Shown here: positions 1 to 5,387 of the stretch, piece after piece
Layout: every line of letters starts with the position of its first letter
Numbering within the stretch: position 1 is the first letter of the stretch
NCBI GenBank assembly: GCA_016202525.1
Contig: JACQOM010000008.1
Coordinates: 1-5,855 of the forward strand
Direction of reading: 5' to 3'
DNA: 5,855 bases
Source of the DNA: Chloroflexota bacterium
Lineage (GTDB): Bacteria; Chloroflexota; Dehalococcoidia; Dehalococcoidales; UBA2162
Translations under genes and position numbers: made by a program
Notes under the pieces: generated by a model
Told to the model about the DNA's origin: nothing
The model's input: only the letters and a program-made list of their open reading frames with translations
Database searches by the model: none

Positions 1-41
1 CAGTTTCCAAAGTGGTTTTGGGGGAATATTTCGGAATTTAG

Positions 42-66
42 AAAAAGAGCCAGCTCTACCTGGCCC
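42..66 (-). terminator. Rho-independent terminator after CetZ-like copy 1
   Basis: Read on the minus strand, GGGCCAG and CTGGCTC form a 7-bp stem with one G-U pair around a 6-base loop, followed at once by TTTTT. It lies about 60 bases beyond the stop of the minus-strand GTPase gene, where its terminator would be expected. The plus-strand version has an A-C mismatch in the stem and no T-run after it, so the signal is directional. Positions 1-41 hold nothing I can assign. Confidence 0.75.
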
Positions 67-128
67 TTAGTCTATGAAATTAGTTACTAGCCGGGTAAAG
101 CTGGTAAAATGCACTTAAGATGAACCTT

Positions 129-1304
129 TTATAGCAGGGATGGGATATCCTTGGAGGTGTCATCAATAGCTTTAAGTCTGACTTCTGTTTCTTCCTGTCT
201 TCTTTTGACCTCAGGAATAAGCTTGGTCGACTTGGTATAGTAGTACCTTATTTTTTCTACATCGCTCAGTTCAGACAGGATGACGGAGACATCCAGCGAG
301 CCTTTTTCCCTGGGATAATCGCCATTCCTGATTATCGCATGCGGGGCTATACTTCTTAAGTAGTCGCCAAGCTCTTTGACCAGGTCTACGTTCATTTCTT
401 TGGATGGTGCCGAGAGCAGATATAAAGCTCTTCTGGCATCAGCCGGGTTGCAAGTCAGTGATAGTTCACTGACGGCGGCGTCCATGGTCTGGATGCCCTT
501 TTGAGTTTCCGTTCCTTTTTTCATGAAGTCTTTTGACTTATCGCCGGGTAACCTGATTAGCGGGAGATGCCATGTACCATAGCCGATTACCGTCCAGCCG
601 ACTATCGTCTGCATAATATCACCGGCATCGAGTAGCTTCGCCCCGATGTATTTGGGTTTCTTCTCCTCACCTGCACAAAGTATGTTGTAAAAAGGCTCGG
701 CGATGAGCCCGTTAATCTTAAACAGGTTATTTCTCAGTGAGGAATCCTTTCTGATATATCTCTGGTTATCTATAAGGATTACGGCATCGGCAACCGAGTA
801 GGTAGATTTAAGGCAGGTGGCGACATTGTAGGTAGTTCTTTCTTCGGTCTGCTCTTCGTGCTCGAAGGGAAGGACTATAGCGGCGTATACCGGCTTATCG
901 ATATAGCGCTGCTTGATGTGTTGGGTGATTACCGGTATGGCTCCGGAACCAGTGCCGCCACCGGCACCGGCAATCAGCAGAAAGGCATCGGTTTCGTAGA
1001 ATCGCTTGGTAGCCCGTATTGCGTCGACAATCTTATCGGCGTCTTCCTTAGCCACCTCAGCGCCTAGCTCGTTTATCTTGCCGACGCCATGGCCACCGGT
1101 TTTGCGGCCTCCGATAAGCAGCCGGTGCTGGTAATCGCGTCTGATATGGACCAGCCCGCTCAGGTCAGCCGCATCCGTGTTGACAGCGAAGGTGCCGGTA
1201 ACTATTTCAATCCTGCGCTGGGCTTGTGCTTTTTTATTTAGTCTGGCGAACTCGTCGGCAATTCTGCCTCCACATTGTCACAGACCGATAACGACTAATT
1301 TCAT
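129..1304 (-). pseudogene. CetZ-like tubulin/FtsZ-superfamily GTPase, copy 1, interrupted by an in-frame TGA at codon 9
   Basis: The frame runs 391 codons from ATG (1302-1304) to TAA and is broken only by TGA at 1278-1280. The intact paralogue at 4128-5303 has GGA (Gly) there, a one-base difference. Visible motifs are the T1 loop (GLxQCGG, codons 7-13, x = the stop), a glycine-rich loop TGGHGVGK (69-76), the T4 signature GGGTGSG (115-121), a T7-like LDAGD (225-229) and the tail KDIPSLL. The family polymerises using GTP bound between subunits; T1 and T4 contact nucleotide and T7 acts on the next subunit's GTP. A Shine-Dalgarno GAGGTG lies 4 bases before the ATG. The only obvious restart, GTG at 1053-1055, would make a 308-residue protein lacking T1 and the 69-76 loop, which is unlikely to bind GTP normally. 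No other stop or frameshift is present, so the lesion is very recent, a sequence error, or read through. The gene identity is firm; true pseudogene status is about even odds. Confidence 0.8.
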
Positions 1305-1331
1305 TTCTCACCTCAGTATTAGAGTTAAGCT

Positions 1332-1361
1332 ATTTTACTCATACTCATACGATAATGTCAA
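1332..1361 (-). promoter_or_regulatory. Sigma70-like promoter for CetZ-like copy 1
   Basis: On the minus strand a perfect -35 TTGACA (1356-1361) is followed after 18 bases by TAAAAT (1332-1337), a 5/6 match to TATAAT. Transcription would start near 1325, giving a leader of about 20 bases that carries the GAGGTG ribosome site. The intact paralogue has the same arrangement (5335-5364), which strengthens both calls. Confidence 0.7.
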
Positions 1362-1429
1362 TTCATTCATTGTGTTCTTTTTGGTTTTAATCGGCGCTGA
1401 TTTCGGCTCTGTAAGGAGAGGGCGAAGTG

Positions 1430-1438
1430 TGCTACAAT
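1430..1438 (+). promoter_or_regulatory. Possible extended -10 promoter upstream of the repeat-protein gene
   Basis: TGC directly precedes TACAAT, matching the extended -10 form TGnTATAAT. No convincing -35 lies at the usual distance, as is often true of extended -10 promoters. Use of this site would give a leader of about 160 bases containing the 1520-1537 hairpin. The call rests on one short motif. Confidence 0.35.
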
Positions 1439-1519
1439 GCTTTATCAAAGGTATCGAGTTTTGAGCCTATTGATTATTTTCCTGGCTCTTCGGGATAGCA
1501 GTAGGCGTGTCTTTACGTA

Positions 1520-1537
1520 TGGCGGGTTTTCCCGCTA
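1520..1537 (+). promoter_or_regulatory. GC-rich hairpin in the leader or promoter region
   Basis: GCGGG and CCCGC pair perfectly around a TTTT loop (1522-1535), and the stem extends by a G-U and a T-A pair to 1520-1537. No T-run follows, so it is not a standard terminator. If transcription starts near 1445 it would sit in the 5' leader of the repeat-protein mRNA. Otherwise it lies just upstream of the nearer promoter candidate. Its role is unknown. Confidence 0.45.
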
Positions 1538-1557
1538 GTATACCGGGTAACGGACTA

Positions 1558-1586
1558 TTGAAAAACTAAAAAGCCTATACTAAAAT
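1558..1586 (+). promoter_or_regulatory. Possible sigma70-like promoter immediately upstream of the repeat-protein gene
   Basis: TTGAAA (1558-1563) and TAAAAT (1581-1586) are each 5/6 matches to consensus with an ideal 17-base spacer. The difficulty is position: a start site near 1593 would fall inside the GGAGAGG ribosome site (1591-1597) and leave a leader of about 14 bases. It is therefore either a promoter with a very short leader or a chance match in A/T-rich sequence. Confidence 0.35.
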
Positions 1587-1606
1587 GGGTGGAGAGGTAT
1601 CGTAGT

Positions 1607-3508
1607 ATGGCTGGTGAAAGACCCACGGACCTGATAAAAGACGAGGAAAGGGGTATAGGTGTATTTGAAGAGGCGGTGGCTAGAGCTGAGAAGCTGGGTA
1701 GAGCTGCTCGAGAAGCCGCCGAAGCATCAGCGCGCAAATCGCAGGAAGCTTTAAGCCGGGCTGAAGAGATAAGCAAGCAGGCTGAAAAGACTGCAGGAGC
1801 ATCAGCCAAGATAGCCCAGCAGGCGGTAAGCAAGGCTGAGGCAATAAGTAAGCTGGCCAGGGAAACGGCTGAATCGTCACTGAAGGCTGCTCAGGAAGCA
1901 ATAAGCAAGGCTGAGGCAACCGCCAAAATGCCCCAGGAAGCTACTGAGGCATTGGCTAGAGCCTTCGAAGAGGCGATAAAACGGGCTGGGGAGATAAGTA
2001 AGGCAGCCCAAGAAGCTGCTGATGCTACCGTAAGAGCATCTCAAGGAGAGTTGAGTCGAGTGGAGGCGACGGCTCAAGCGGCTAAGGAAGCGGCTGATGT
2101 TTCCGTGAAGGCATCCAGAGACGCAGTGGCCTGGGCTGAGGAAACCGGCAAGTCAGCCAGGAGAGCAGCTGAGGCTGCGGGTAAAGCGGCTAAAGAGACT
2201 GTAGCTAAGGCTGAAAGAATAAATAAGGCTACGCAAGAAGACGCTGAGGCATCAATCAGAGTTTCCCAGGAAATGGCCAGCCGGGCTGAGAAAATAAGTA
2301 TATTAACTAAAGAGGCAATTGAATCATCCGCTGCGGCCGCTCAGGAAGCCAGTAAAAAGGCGGAAGAGATAAGCAAGCAGGCCAGAGAGATGGCGGGAGC
2401 ATCGCTACGGGCATCTCAAGAAAAGTTAGGACAGGCTGAGGAAATAGGAAAGGAAGCCAGAGAAATTGCTGAGGAATCCCTTAAGGTATCCCGGGAGGGA
2501 TTGAGCCGGGCTGAAGAAGTAAGCCGGCAGGCTATGGAGATAGCTGAGGCATCAACCAGGACCGTCCGAGAAGCTGTAAGTAAGGTTGAGGAGGTTAGCC
2601 AGCTGGCTAAACAAGTAGCCGAGGTATCGGCACGGGTTGCCCAGGAGGCGCTGGAGACATCAGTAAAATCCTCTCAGGAGGCGATGAATAGAGCCGAGGC
2701 GATAACCCGGCAGGCTAAGGAAGTAGCTGAAGAATCGAGCAAGGCGTTTGCTGCGGCACTGAATCGGGCTGAAGCAACGAGTACCGCCGTCAATGAAACG
2801 GCTGAAGCGCTAGCTAAAGCGGCTCAGGAAGCTTTGGCAACATCAGTAAGGACATCTCAAGAAGCGATTCAGAAGGTAATAAAAGCCTCTAGAGAAGCGA
2901 TAACTAAGGCTGAAGAAATAAGTAGAGTGGTCAAGGAAACAGCGGAGACATCAACGAGGGCGGTTGAAGCCTCGACCAGAGCATCGACCAAAGCAGCCAC
3001 GGAGACGGCGGAGAAACTGACCGGACAGGCGAGGAAGTTAGCGGAGACATCGATACAAGCTGCCAAGGATGCCACTGAAGCTTCGACGCGAGCTGCCAGG
3101 GAAGCAGCTCAGATATCGATTAAAGCCTTTGAGGAAGCGATAAGCCGGTCTGAAGCAACTGGACGATTGACCAAAGAGACGGCTGAGGCATCGATTAAAG
3201 CCTTTGAGGAAGCGATAGGACGGGCTGAAGTAACCGCCAGACCATCTGATGAGACTAACCAAGTTCCGACTTCAGGCGAGAGACTAAACCAGGCTAATAA
3301 AGCTCCAATTACAGGTTCAGGCGAGAAGCCAAGCCCGGCTAAGGAAGCTGATGTTAAAGAAGAGAAAGAAGCAGCTGAGGCTAAAGGAAAAATCGAGTCA
3401 CGCTTGGAGTTTCTGGCCAGAATGTACGAGGCTAAGAAAAAGAAGCAGACTAAACCAGGTGAAGACAGAAGCATTGTCGAGGAAGAAGATGAGGAACTGG
3501 AGGAATAG
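1607..3508 (+). CDS. Long alanine-rich helical repeat (coiled-coil) protein, function unknown
   Basis: This encodes 633 residues from ATG 1607. I prefer that start to the in-frame GTG at 1589 because GGAGAGG (1591-1597) sits 9 bases before the ATG and nothing comparable precedes the GTG. Residues 1-26 form a short charged leader. Residues 27-539 are continuous helix-forming repeats rich in Ala, Glu, Lys and Ser, with no Pro except one near 109. Residues 540-600 are Pro/Gly/Glu-rich and probably flexible. A basic KKKK stretch follows, and the last 9 residues are almost all Glu/Asp. There is no signal peptide, membrane segment, HAMP or other enzymatic motif, so a soluble rod is likely. The 11-residue component recalls LEA-type and apolipoprotein-type amphipathic repeats, but that similarity may only reflect shared helix geometry. 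The gene diverges from CetZ-like copy 1 and lies 77 bases upstream of another helical-repeat gene. A cytoskeletal partner or scaffold role is inferred from context only. Confidence 0.85.
   Translation: MAGERPTDLIKDEERGIGVFEEAVARAEKLGRAAREAAEASARKSQEALSRAEEISKQAEKTAGASAKIAQQAVSKAEAISKLARETAESSLKAAQEAISKAEATAKMPQEATEALARAFEEAIKRAGEISKAAQEAADATVRASQGELSRVEATAQAAKEAADVSVKASRDAVAWAEETGKSARRAAEAAGKAAKETVAKAERINKATQEDAEASIRVSQEMASRAEKISILTKEAIESSAAAAQEASKKAEEISKQAREMAGASLRASQEKLGQAEEIGKEAREIAEESLKVSREGLSRAEEVSRQAMEIAEASTRTVREAVSKVEEVSQLAKQVAEVSARVAQEALETSVKSSQEAMNRAEAITRQAKEVAEESSKAFAAALNRAEATSTAVNETAEALAKAAQEALATSVRTSQEAIQKVIKASREAITKAEEISRVVKETAETSTRAVEASTRASTKAATETAEKLTGQARKLAETSIQAAKDATEASTRAAREAAQISIKAFEEAISRSEATGRLTKETAEASIKAFEEAIGRAEVTARPSDETNQVPTSGERLNQANKAPITGSGEKPSPAKEADVKEEKEAAEAKGKIESRLEFLARMYEAKKKKQTKPGEDRSIVEEEDEELEE
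1685..3223 (+). repeat. Seventeen in-frame units of 25 codons, three lengthened by 1, 2 and 5 hendecads
   Basis: Phasing on an A-E-x-[IT] start, typically AEEISKQAxExAxAS..., splits residues 27-539 with no remainder. Fourteen units are exactly 25 residues (75 bp). The other three are 36 (327-362), 47 (388-434) and 80 (435-514), that is 25+11, 25+22 and 25+55. Small or hydrophobic residues recur near unit positions 1, 4, 8, 11/12, 15, 19 and 22/23, fitting two heptads plus one hendecad (7+7+11). At DNA level the units are diverged, but some pairs remain close: 28 bases starting at 3115 and 3190 are identical, exactly 75 bp apart. Confidence 0.9.
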
Positions 3509-3525
3509 CCTGGTTGTGAGAATAT

Positions 3526-3548
3526 CGGATGATGAGTCCGTTTTTATT
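3526..3548 (+). terminator. Weak possible terminator or attenuator between the two repeat-protein genes
   Basis: CGGA (3526-3529) and TCCG (3537-3540) form a 4-bp stem, extendable by one T-G pair, over a short loop, followed by TTTTTATTT. The stem is short, so termination would be partial at best. It could lower expression of the downstream gene relative to the upstream one. No separate promoter for the downstream gene is convincing in the 77-base gap. Confidence 0.35.
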
Positions 3549-3572
3549 TCCCATTAAATAAAAAACTCGGTT

Positions 3573-3580
3573 AAGGAGGT
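3573..3580 (+). promoter_or_regulatory. Strong ribosome binding site fixing a GTG start
   Basis: AAGGAGGT is a near-perfect Shine-Dalgarno sequence ending 5 bases before GTG at 3586. It decides the start, since the frame has no ATG before codons 40-41 and those lack a comparable site. Confidence 0.8.
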
Positions 3581-3585
3581 GTCCT

Positions 3586-4074
3586 GTGGCAAGCCAGAGA
3601 AGGCAGGCGAAAAAGGCCAATAAAGCAGTTGAAGTAGTCAAAGAACCAGAGGAGTCAGTTCAGGAACCGGTTGAAGAGTCCGCGGCCATAGTTGAGGAAC
3701 AGATGATGAAGCCGCTGGCTGATGTCCTGGGGCAAGCCGAAAAAGCCTATGCGGCTTACATGGAAGCTGAGCGGCAAGTATCGAGGATATATAAGGATAA
3801 TGAGCGGCATGTAACTACTGCTTACAGAAGGGCTGAACAGCAGGCTAACAATACCTGTCAGGAGTCAATAGCTCAAGCCATGCAGATTCGTGATGGGGCT
3901 GAGGAATTGGCCAGAGCCTCTTACCAGGCGTCCAGAGAGCAGGCTGATAGGGCCTGTGAAGAAGCAATAGCGCAGGCTGTAAAGGAACGTGATGAAGCGA
4001 TAGGCAGAGCCTGGAATGTCCGTGAAGAGACTGTGGAGCAAGCCTGGGCAATATACTCCAAGATTATAAAATAG
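3586..4074 (+). CDS. Small helical hendecad-repeat protein, function unknown
   Basis: This encodes 162 residues from GTG to TAG. Residues 1-14 are strongly basic (R5, R6, K9, K10, K13). Residues 16-40 are an acidic, proline-containing linker (EPEES, QEPVEES). Residues 47-156 are ten contiguous 11-residue repeats with no slip in register, and the protein ends a few residues later in SKIIK. Tyr, Cys or Arg recurs at repeat position 1 and a small residue (Ala or Val) fills position 8 in every repeat. Two cysteines, 91 and 124, fall on the same repeat position 33 residues apart. No signal peptide, membrane segment or catalytic motif is visible. The gene follows the larger repeat protein on the same strand and is probably cotranscribed with it. 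It converges on CetZ-like copy 2 with a gap of 53 bases. I do not recognise a family. A rod or adaptor partner is the simplest inference. Confidence 0.8.
   Translation: MASQRRQAKKANKAVEVVKEPEESVQEPVEESAAIVEEQMMKPLADVLGQAEKAYAAYMEAERQVSRIYKDNERHVTTAYRRAEQQANNTCQESIAQAMQIRDGAEELARASYQASREQADRACEEAIAQAVKERDEAIGRAWNVREETVEQAWAIYSKIIK
3724..4053 (+). repeat. Ten contiguous 11-codon (33-bp) helical repeats
   Basis: Residues 47-156 of the small protein divide into ten 11-mers, for example YMEAERQVSRI, YKDNERHVTTA, YRRAEQQANNT, CQESIAQAMQI and CEEAIAQAVKE. Position 8 is Ala in eight and Val in two. Position 4 is mostly Ala, Ser or Thr, and position 11 is often Ala or Ile. This 1-4-8 spacing is the hendecad pattern. 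The repeat is clear in protein but largely degenerate in DNA, indicating an old array under selection for periodicity. Confidence 0.85.
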
Positions 4075-4127
4075 CTATCGAGACAGACTGAAGACTTATC
4101 CCGGTGAGCTAGCCTGGCTGACTATAA

Positions 4128-5303
4128 TTATAATAGTGAAGGTATGTCTTTTAGACTGCCTTCCAGGGCGGTGGAATCACCCTCTCCGCTTTCTTGTTTC
4201 TTTTTAATGGCGGAAATAAGGTCGATGGTTCTGGTAAAATAGTGTCTGACTTTAGCCAGGTCGTTCAGTTCAGACAGAATGACCGAGACATCCAGTGAGC
4301 CGCTCTCCCAGGGATAGTCACCGCTCCGTATTATTGCTTGTTTGGCCATATTCTTTAGGTAAATTGCCAGTTCCTTCATCATGTCCACATGCATTTGTGC
4401 GGCTGGAGCCGAGACGAGGTATAGGGCCCGCCCGGCATCAGCCGGGTTGCACCTAACTGATAAGCGGCTCATCGCCTCGTTCATCGCCTGAATTCCTCTC
4501 TGGGTCTCGCTGGCCTTGTTTCTGAAGTCATGAGTTCGATGAAAAAGCGAGCGAAGGAGTGAAAAATGTGATTTGCTATAGCCTAGTGCCGACCAGCCGA
4601 CCAGAGTCTGTATTATATCACCGGCGTCGAGCACCTTTGCCCCGATATGCCGGAATTTTTTCTCTTCACCGGCACAGAGCAGGTTATAAAAGGGCTCGAC
4701 TATCATGGTGTTAATATTAGTCAGGTTCTTTCTAATCGCGGTATCCTTACTGATGTACTTTTGATTATCGACAACAATTATCGCATCTGCCGTCAGATAG
4801 GTAGATTTAAGACAGGTGGCGACGTTATAGATAGTCCTCTCTTCCGTTTGCTCTTCATGCTCGAAGGGGAGGATAATGAGTGCGTACACCGGTTTGTCAC
4901 TGAAGCGCTCTTTGACATGTTGTACCATTATCGGGATTGCTCCTGAACCGGTGCCACCGGCGGCGCCGGCAATCAGCACAAAAGCATCGGCTTCAGGGAG
5001 TCGCTTGGTGGCTCGTATTGCGTCGATAACTTTATCGGCGTCTTCCTTGGCTACCTCAGCGCCCAGTTCATTAATTTTCCCGACGCCATGGCCGCCGGTT
5101 TTGCGGCTTCCGATGAGGATGCGGTGCTGGGGGTCAGGTTTGATGCGTCTCAGGCCGCTTAAATCAGCGATATCAGTATTGACGGCAAAAGCGCCGGTGA
5201 TTATTTCAATCCCACGCTGGCTCTGCGCCTTTATATTGAGACGGGCGAACTCATCGGAGATTCTACCGCCGCATTGTCCCATACCGATGACGACTAATTT
5301 CAT
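4128..5303 (-). CDS. CetZ-like tubulin/FtsZ-superfamily GTPase, copy 2 (intact)
   Basis: This encodes 391 residues, ATG to TAA, with AAAGGTG close before the start. The N-terminal GTPase half shows T1 GMGQCGG (7-13), TGGHGVGK (69-76), T4 GGTGSG (116-121), FEHEEQTEER (147-156) and VDNQKYI (178-184). AGEEKK (211-216) precedes the T7-like VLDAGD (224-229). The T1 loop resembles tubulin GQCGN and CetZ GQAGG more than FtsZ. T7 keeps two Asp residues but lacks the Asn of FtsZ NxDxxD, as I recall also for archaeal CetZ. The rest is a C-terminal polymer domain, a variable linker (about 370-384) and the tail KDIPSLL. The length suits a single FtsZ/CetZ protein. It probably assembles GTP-dependent filaments in the cytoplasm; whether it serves division, shape or something else cannot be told. 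It has its own promoter, downstream of gap on the same strand. The family-level call is firm and the CetZ-like subclass is moderately sure. Confidence 0.88.
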   Translation of the reverse strand: MKLVVIGMGQCGGRISDEFARLNIKAQSQRGIEIITGAFAVNTDIADLSGLRRIKPDPQHRILIGSRKTGGHGVGKINELGAEVAKEDADKVIDAIRATKRLPEADAFVLIAGAAGGTGSGAIPIMVQHVKERFSDKPVYALIILPFEHEEQTEERTIYNVATCLKSTYLTADAIIVVDNQKYISKDTAIRKNLTNINTMIVEPFYNLLCAGEEKKFRHIGAKVLDAGDIIQTLVGWSALGYSKSHFSLLRSLFHRTHDFRNKASETQRGIQAMNEAMSRLSVRCNPADAGRALYLVSAPAAQMHVDMMKELAIYLKNMAKQAIIRSGDYPWESGSLDVSVILSELNDLAKVRHYFTRTIDLISAIKKKQESGEGDSTALEGSLKDIPSLL

Positions 5304-5334
5304 TTCTCACCTTTGCACTCAGGATAACTATGTT

Positions 5335-5364
5335 ATTCTAGGTATGTTGATAAGGAGATGTCAA
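5335..5364 (-). promoter_or_regulatory. Sigma70-like promoter for CetZ-like copy 2
   Basis: On the minus strand a perfect TTGACA (5359-5364) is followed after 18 bases by TAGAAT (5335-5340), 5/6 to consensus. The predicted start near 5328 leaves a leader of about 25 bases. It begins only 23 bases past the gap stop codon, and I see no clear terminator for gap in between, so read-through from gap could add to expression. Confidence 0.7.
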
Positions 5365-5387
5365 TTTTGTTGATTAGTTGCGGCTAG

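Larger units (their letters stand above)
1305..1606. other. Divergent intergenic region between CetZ-like copy 1 and the repeat-protein gene
   Basis: About 300 bases separate two oppositely oriented genes. The left third carries the minus-strand promoter of the GTPase. The rest holds two candidate plus-strand promoters (1430-1438 and 1558-1586) and a GC-rich hairpin (1520-1537). An open frame crosses part of it on the plus strand (1177-1464), but it overlaps the GTPase gene antisense and has no good ribosome site, so I see no gene here. Confidence 0.6.

Noticed and set aside
1245..1280. TGA at codon 9 of copy 1 as a selenocysteine codon.
   Set aside because: The aligned residue is a nucleotide-loop glycine, not cysteine, and the sequence after the TGA offers only a 4-bp GGCA/TGCC stem, unlike a bacterial SECIS.
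1685..3223. 75-bp periodic repeats as a CRISPR-like array or satellite.
   Set aside because: The repeats are in frame, diverged in DNA, conserved in protein pattern and have no constant repeat with variable spacers.
3109..3474. Minus-strand open frame (and similar ones at 1555-1833, 2869-3075 and 3038-3262) opposite the repeat gene.
   Set aside because: These are mirror images of the alanine-rich coding strand with no ribosome site or promoter of their own.
1589..3508. The repeat protein as a chemoreceptor signalling domain or a definite LEA desiccation protein.
   Set aside because: There is no membrane segment, HAMP domain or receptor tip, and the 25-residue unit does not match LEA 11-mers; Ala/Glu/Lys-rich helices resemble many unrelated proteins.
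3526..3548. GATGAGTCCG resembles part of the hammerhead ribozyme core.
   Set aside because: The base before the core is A rather than the required C (CUGANGA), and no GAAA partner or flanking stems are present.
4075..4136. Bidirectional terminator, or a TATAAT promoter (4123-4128), in the convergent gap.
   Set aside because: The AGCC/GGCT pairing leaves an impossible loop and has no T-run; the TATAAT overlaps the GTPase stop codon and has no matching -35.
4876..5373. Plus-strand 165-codon frame opposite CetZ-like copy 2.
   Set aside because: It lies antisense to a conserved gene, its composition reflects that gene's codons, and no start signals are seen.
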